Translations under genes and position numbers: made by a program
Shown: positions 7,015-8,941 of the stretch, piece by piece
Layout of the letters: the number at the start of each line of letters is the position of its first letter
Position numbering within the stretch: the first letter of the stretch is position 1
Notes under the pieces: model-generated
Seen by the model: the letters and a program-made list of their open reading frames with translations, nothing else
Databases searched by the model: none
What the model was told of the DNA's origin: nothing
Origin: Bacteroidetes bacterium QH_10_64_19
GTDB lineage: Bacteria > Bacteroidota > Rhodothermia > Rhodothermales > Salinibacteraceae
Length of the DNA: 8,941 bases
Direction of reading: 5' to 3'
Assembly (NCBI GenBank): GCA_003023125.1
Contig: PXSY01000153.1
Span: 1 to 8,941, forward strand

Positions 7015-7078
7015 GTATGGGAGTGTGGGCGTGTGGGCGATTTTTCACCTATACGCCCGAACGCCCAGACGCCCATAC
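7015..7078. repeat. 25+25 nt inverted repeat built from octamers
   Basis: The left arm (7015-7039) is three tandem octamers of the form TRTGGGMG preceded by a G. The right arm (7054-7078) is its near reverse complement, built on CGCCCNNA units. The arms match at 21 of 25 positions (22 if a G-U pair is allowed) around a 14-nt AT-richer loop. The element sits between the convergent YigZ-family and RNase HI genes. It could form a strong hairpin on either strand and so hinder read-through both ways, but no T-run follows either arm. It shares its 8-nt period and arm architecture with the element at 171-265. Confidence 0.75.
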
Positions 7079-7086
7079 CTCACAGC

Positions 7087-7105
7087 GTCCTCTGTAAGGA
7101 CTTTT
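7087..7105 (+). terminator. Weak hairpin plus T-run, possible terminator
   Basis: GTCCT and AGGAC form a 5-bp stem over the loop CTGTA and are followed directly by TTTT. The stem is short for an intrinsic terminator. The location, downstream of the YigZ-family gene and of the large inverted repeat, fits. Confidence 0.3.
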
Positions 7106-7155
7106 GCACGGATCGGTTAGGGTTCGGTATTTTGCGGTGAATGATGGGAACCGGT

Positions 7156-7203
7156 CTTCCCCCTTCCTTCCCCGCTCTCCACTCCCACGCTCTCTACTCC
7201 CGC
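7156..7203. repeat. Pyrimidine octamer tract downstream of RNase HI
   Basis: Six consecutive octamers of mixed CT-rich sequence are present, among them CCGCTCTC, CACTCCCA and CGCTCTCT. A 15-nt unit is nearly duplicated at 7174-7188 and 7189-7203. The tract begins 17 nt beyond the RNase HI stop. It resembles one arm of the element at 7015-7078, but no matching second arm is visible, so it may be a decayed or single-arm copy. Confidence 0.4.
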
Positions 7204-7220
7204 GCCCGCGATGTGCCCAC

Positions 7221-7667
7221 TCACTTGAATCGCTCCATCGCGGCCACGGCAAGTTCGTCGGCCATGTTGTTAAGTTCGTTGTCGGCGTGGCCCTTTACCC
7301 ACACCCACTCCACGTCGTGCCGGTCGGCTTCTTCGAGAAGGGCCTTCCAGAGCCCCTGATTTTTGACGGCGTTGTTGGAGGAGGTCTGCCAGTCGTTGTC
7401 CTGCCAGCTGTCGAGCCACCCTTCGTTGAACGCCTTGGACAGGTACTCGCTGTCGGTGTGAAGGATGACGTTGGCCGAGGCATCGAGGGCCCGCAGCGCC
7501 TCCAGGGCGGCCCGCAGCTCCATCTTGTTGTTCGTGGTATAGGCCTCGCCGCCCGTGAGCTGTTCGGTGGCCTCGGGGGTTTCTTCGGGAATCACGATCG
7601 CGGCCCAGCCGCCGGGCCCCGGATTCCCGCTGCAGGCGCCATCGGTGTAGATGCTGACCGTCGTCAT
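7221..7667 (-). CDS. rnhA: Ribonuclease HI
   Basis: This 148-residue enzyme cleaves the RNA strand of RNA-DNA hybrids in the cytoplasm (R-loops, primers). The metal-binding acidic residues are all present: Asp9 in IYTDGACSGNPGPGG, Glu50 in TTNNKMEL, Asp72 in HTDSEY and Asp137 in NNMADELA. The general base corresponds to His127 in WVKGHADNE. Length matches the compact bacterial type HI (about 145-155 residues). The start is ATG at 7665-7667, because MTTVSIYTDG begins the conserved first strand; a longer reading to 7733 adds a basic stretch unlike the family. No Shine-Dalgarno precedes this ATG. The gene is divergent from obgE and convergent with the YigZ-family gene. Confidence 0.95.
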   Translation of the reverse strand: MTTVSIYTDGACSGNPGPGGWAAIVIPEETPEATEQLTGGEAYTTNNKMELRAALEALRALDASANVILHTDSEYLSKAFNEGWLDSWQDNDWQTSSNNAVKNQGLWKALLEEADRHDVEWVWVKGHADNELNNMADELAVAAMERFK

Positions 7668-7788
7668 AGAAGGAGACAAATGGTGAAGTCGAATCGGGAA
7701 CGAAACGTACGCGGCGGGACGGCGCAGTTTCACCGCCTAGCCGAAAAACCCCCGTGAAAACCTTGAGGGAAGGCGACTGTATGATTGA

Positions 7789-7796
7789 TATCTTTA
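7789..7796 (+). promoter_or_regulatory. Possible Bacteroidota-type -7 element for obgE
   Basis: TATCTTTA matches 7 of 8 positions of the TAnnTTTG -7 motif used by the primary sigma factor of Bacteroidota. It lies 63 nt before the Obg start. A TTGAGG lies upstream, but its spacing does not fit the canonical TTTG -33 element well. On the minus strand TACGTTTC at 7702-7709 is an equally good half match for rnhA. Both are suggestions only. Confidence 0.25.
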
Positions 7797-7858
7797 CTTT
7801 TCGTCGGCCATTTCTCGTCGGTACTTCGCCGGGCTTTAGACACGAAGCGCGCCTCCGC

Positions 7859-8776
7859 ATGAAGTTTCTCGACAGGGTCGATCTCAAGGTCAGCAGTGGC
7901 GATGGGGGGAAGGGCATCGTTGCGTGGCGCAAGGAAAAGTATGTGCCGAAGGGCGGGCCGTCGGGGGGCGACGGCGGCGATGGGGGCTCCGTCTTCGTGG
8001 AGGCCGACGAGAACCTGTACACGCTAATGGACCTGAGTCACAACAAGCACGTCTTCGCCGATGACGGGAAGCCCGGAGGGCGTCGAGAGCAAACAGGGGC
8101 CTCGGGCGAGGACGTGATCATCCGCGTGCCGCCGGGCACCGTCGTCAAAGATAAGCACACGGACCAGGTGGTCGGGGAGGTTGTGGAGCCGGAGGAGCGC
8201 ATCGTAGTGGCCGAGGGGGGGGAGGGCGGTCGCGGAAATGCCTTCTTCAAGTCGAGCACGAATCAGACGCCCCGCGAGGCCGAACCGGGGGAGCCGGGGG
8301 AGGAGCGCCACCTGACGTTCGAGTTGAAGCTGATGGCCGACGTGGGACTCGTTGGGTTCCCGAATGCGGGAAAGAGCACGCTCGTCTCGTCGGTCTCGGC
8401 CGCGGAGCCGGAGGCGCACGAGGGGAAAGGGTTGGGACTACAATTCCTGCGCCACATCGAGCGCACGTCGGTGCTCCTCTTCGTCCTGCCCATTACGTCG
8501 TCGGACCTGGGGGCGGAGTACGAGGATCTCCTCCACGAACTGGAGGCCCATGAGGCCGACCTGCTCGACAAGCCCCGGGTCGTGGCCCTCTCGAAGGTCG
8601 ATGTGCTGGCGCCCGACGAGCGGGCCCTCCTGCCCGACGTGGTGGCCGACGAGTTTCCGGACGACGTGTCGGTGCTTCCGATCAGTGCTGTCGCCGACAT
8701 CGGGCTGGACCAGCTGAAGTACACGCTCAACGACATGGTCACGTCCACGCGATCCGCAGAGACGGTTGACGCATGA
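7859..8776 (+). CDS. obgE: Obg family GTPase with an internal in-frame deletion of G2/G3
   Basis: This 305-residue protein starts MKFLDRVDLKVSSGDGGKG, the exact beginning of the Obg glycine-rich domain. The Obg fold is complete (about 1-158), with KEKYVPKGGPSGGDGGDGGS and KSSTNQTPRE. The G domain opens with the P-loop GFPNAGKST (166-174). After SAAEPE (180-185) it jumps straight to AHEGKGLGLQFLRHIERT, so switch I with its Thr (IADYPFTTL-like) and the DxPGLIEG G3 motif, about 35 residues, are absent. G4 is SKVD (245-248) and G5 is ISA (275-277). Obg normally binds the 50S ribosome, acts in ribosome assembly and stress control, and is essential; this form should bind guanine nucleotide poorly, if at all. 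ATG 7859 is preferred over an in-frame GTG at 7754 by family alignment. dprA overlaps by 4 nt. Confidence 0.9.
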   Translation: MKFLDRVDLKVSSGDGGKGIVAWRKEKYVPKGGPSGGDGGDGGSVFVEADENLYTLMDLSHNKHVFADDGKPGGRREQTGASGEDVIIRVPPGTVVKDKHTDQVVGEVVEPEERIVVAEGGEGGRGNAFFKSSTNQTPREAEPGEPGEERHLTFELKLMADVGLVGFPNAGKSTLVSSVSAAEPEAHEGKGLGLQFLRHIERTSVLLFVLPITSSDLGAEYEDLLHELEAHEADLLDKPRVVALSKVDVLAPDERALLPDVVADEFPDDVSVLPISAVADIGLDQLKYTLNDMVTSTRSAETVDA

Positions 8777-8941
8777 GACTCCCGCTTCAAGAGGACGGCG
8801 AGCCGCCGAATCGGGACCGGGCCGGAGAACAGCGCGCCCTCGTCGGGCTGTCGTTGGTGGACGGCGTGGGCCCACAGCTTCTTCGAGCACTTCTAGCGGC
8901 GTTCGACACCCCCAGCGCGGTGTTTCGAGCCTCGCGCTCCG
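8773..8941 (+). CDS. dprA: DNA processing protein DprA, N-terminal part (cut by window edge)
   Basis: The 56 visible residues contain RALVGLSLVDGVGPQLLRAL and AFDTPSAVFRAS (about 21-54). This is the N-terminal helix-hairpin-helix/SAM-like region of DprA, with the typical L.GVGP..L..LL..F.s...v sequence. DprA protects incoming single-stranded DNA and loads RecA during natural transformation. The Rossmann domain is outside the window, so intactness is unknown. The ATG at 8773-8775 overlaps the obgE TGA (ATGA), which suggests translational coupling and a shared transcript. Confidence 0.85.
   Translation, partial: MRLPLQEDGEPPNRDRAGEQRALVGLSLVDGVGPQLLRALLAAFDTPSAVFRASRS

Noticed and set aside
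7668..7733. Longer N-terminus for RNase HI to 7733
   Set aside because: The conserved first strand begins at MTTVSIYTDG; the extension is basic, unlike the acidic protein, and not part of the family.
7754..7858. Longer N-terminus for Obg beginning at GTG 7754
   Set aside because: Obg family proteins begin at MKF; the extra 35 residues match nothing in the family, and a possible promoter element lies inside this stretch.

Overview
The window is high-GC bacterial chromosome. The proteins are acid-rich (the RNase HI, Obg, YigZ-type and methyltransferase products all carry many Asp/Glu). The gene set and style point to a Salinibacter-like member of the Rhodothermota (formerly placed in Bacteroidota). 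This placement is an inference from composition and protein resemblance; no 16S or other marker settles it. Most of the content is ordinary chromosomal housekeeping. I see no CRISPR array, transposase, phage gene or obvious defence island.

Layout. (1) 1-429, minus strand: a small DUF2256 zinc-ribbon-like protein followed by the N-terminus of a DASH-type cryptochrome/photolyase, which runs off the left edge. The gap between them holds an octamer-periodic repeat with complementary arms. (2) 430-671: 242 bases in which I see no supported gene or convincing promoter. (3) 672-808, plus strand: tRNA-Ala(CGC) and a hairpin terminator. (4) 829-1494, minus: an exported, probably lipid-anchored, SAM-dependent methyltransferase with a clear ribosome binding site. 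(5) 1649-6136, minus: an efflux pair, a membrane fusion protein followed by an RND (AcrB-like) permease. No TolC-type outer membrane gene is present in the window. (6) 6313-6924, plus: a YigZ/IMPACT-family protein. (7) 6925-7220: intergenic space between convergent genes, holding a 14-bp palindrome, a 25+25 nt inverted repeat made of octamers and a further octamer tract. (8) 7221-7667, minus: RNase HI. (9) 7859-8941, plus: Obg GTPase and the start of DprA, overlapping by 4 nt.

Three genes carry lesions that stand out against otherwise well-conserved sequence. The RND permease changes frame near position 2696 and lacks about 40 residues of its second periplasmic porter region. Its membrane fusion partner has an intact in-frame lipoprotein signal but no ATG, GTG or TTG start in front of it. 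The Obg protein has lost, in frame, about 35 residues that should hold switch I (G2) and the DxPG G3 motif. The two efflux lesions together suggest a decayed pump. The Obg lesion is harder to accept biologically because Obg is normally essential, so assembly error must be excluded for both deletions before they are read as biology.

The second theme is a family of octamer-periodic intergenic tracts, two of them with self-complementary arms. They look like a repeat family in this genome and are not explained by the genes. I do not see a clearly new multi-gene system here.
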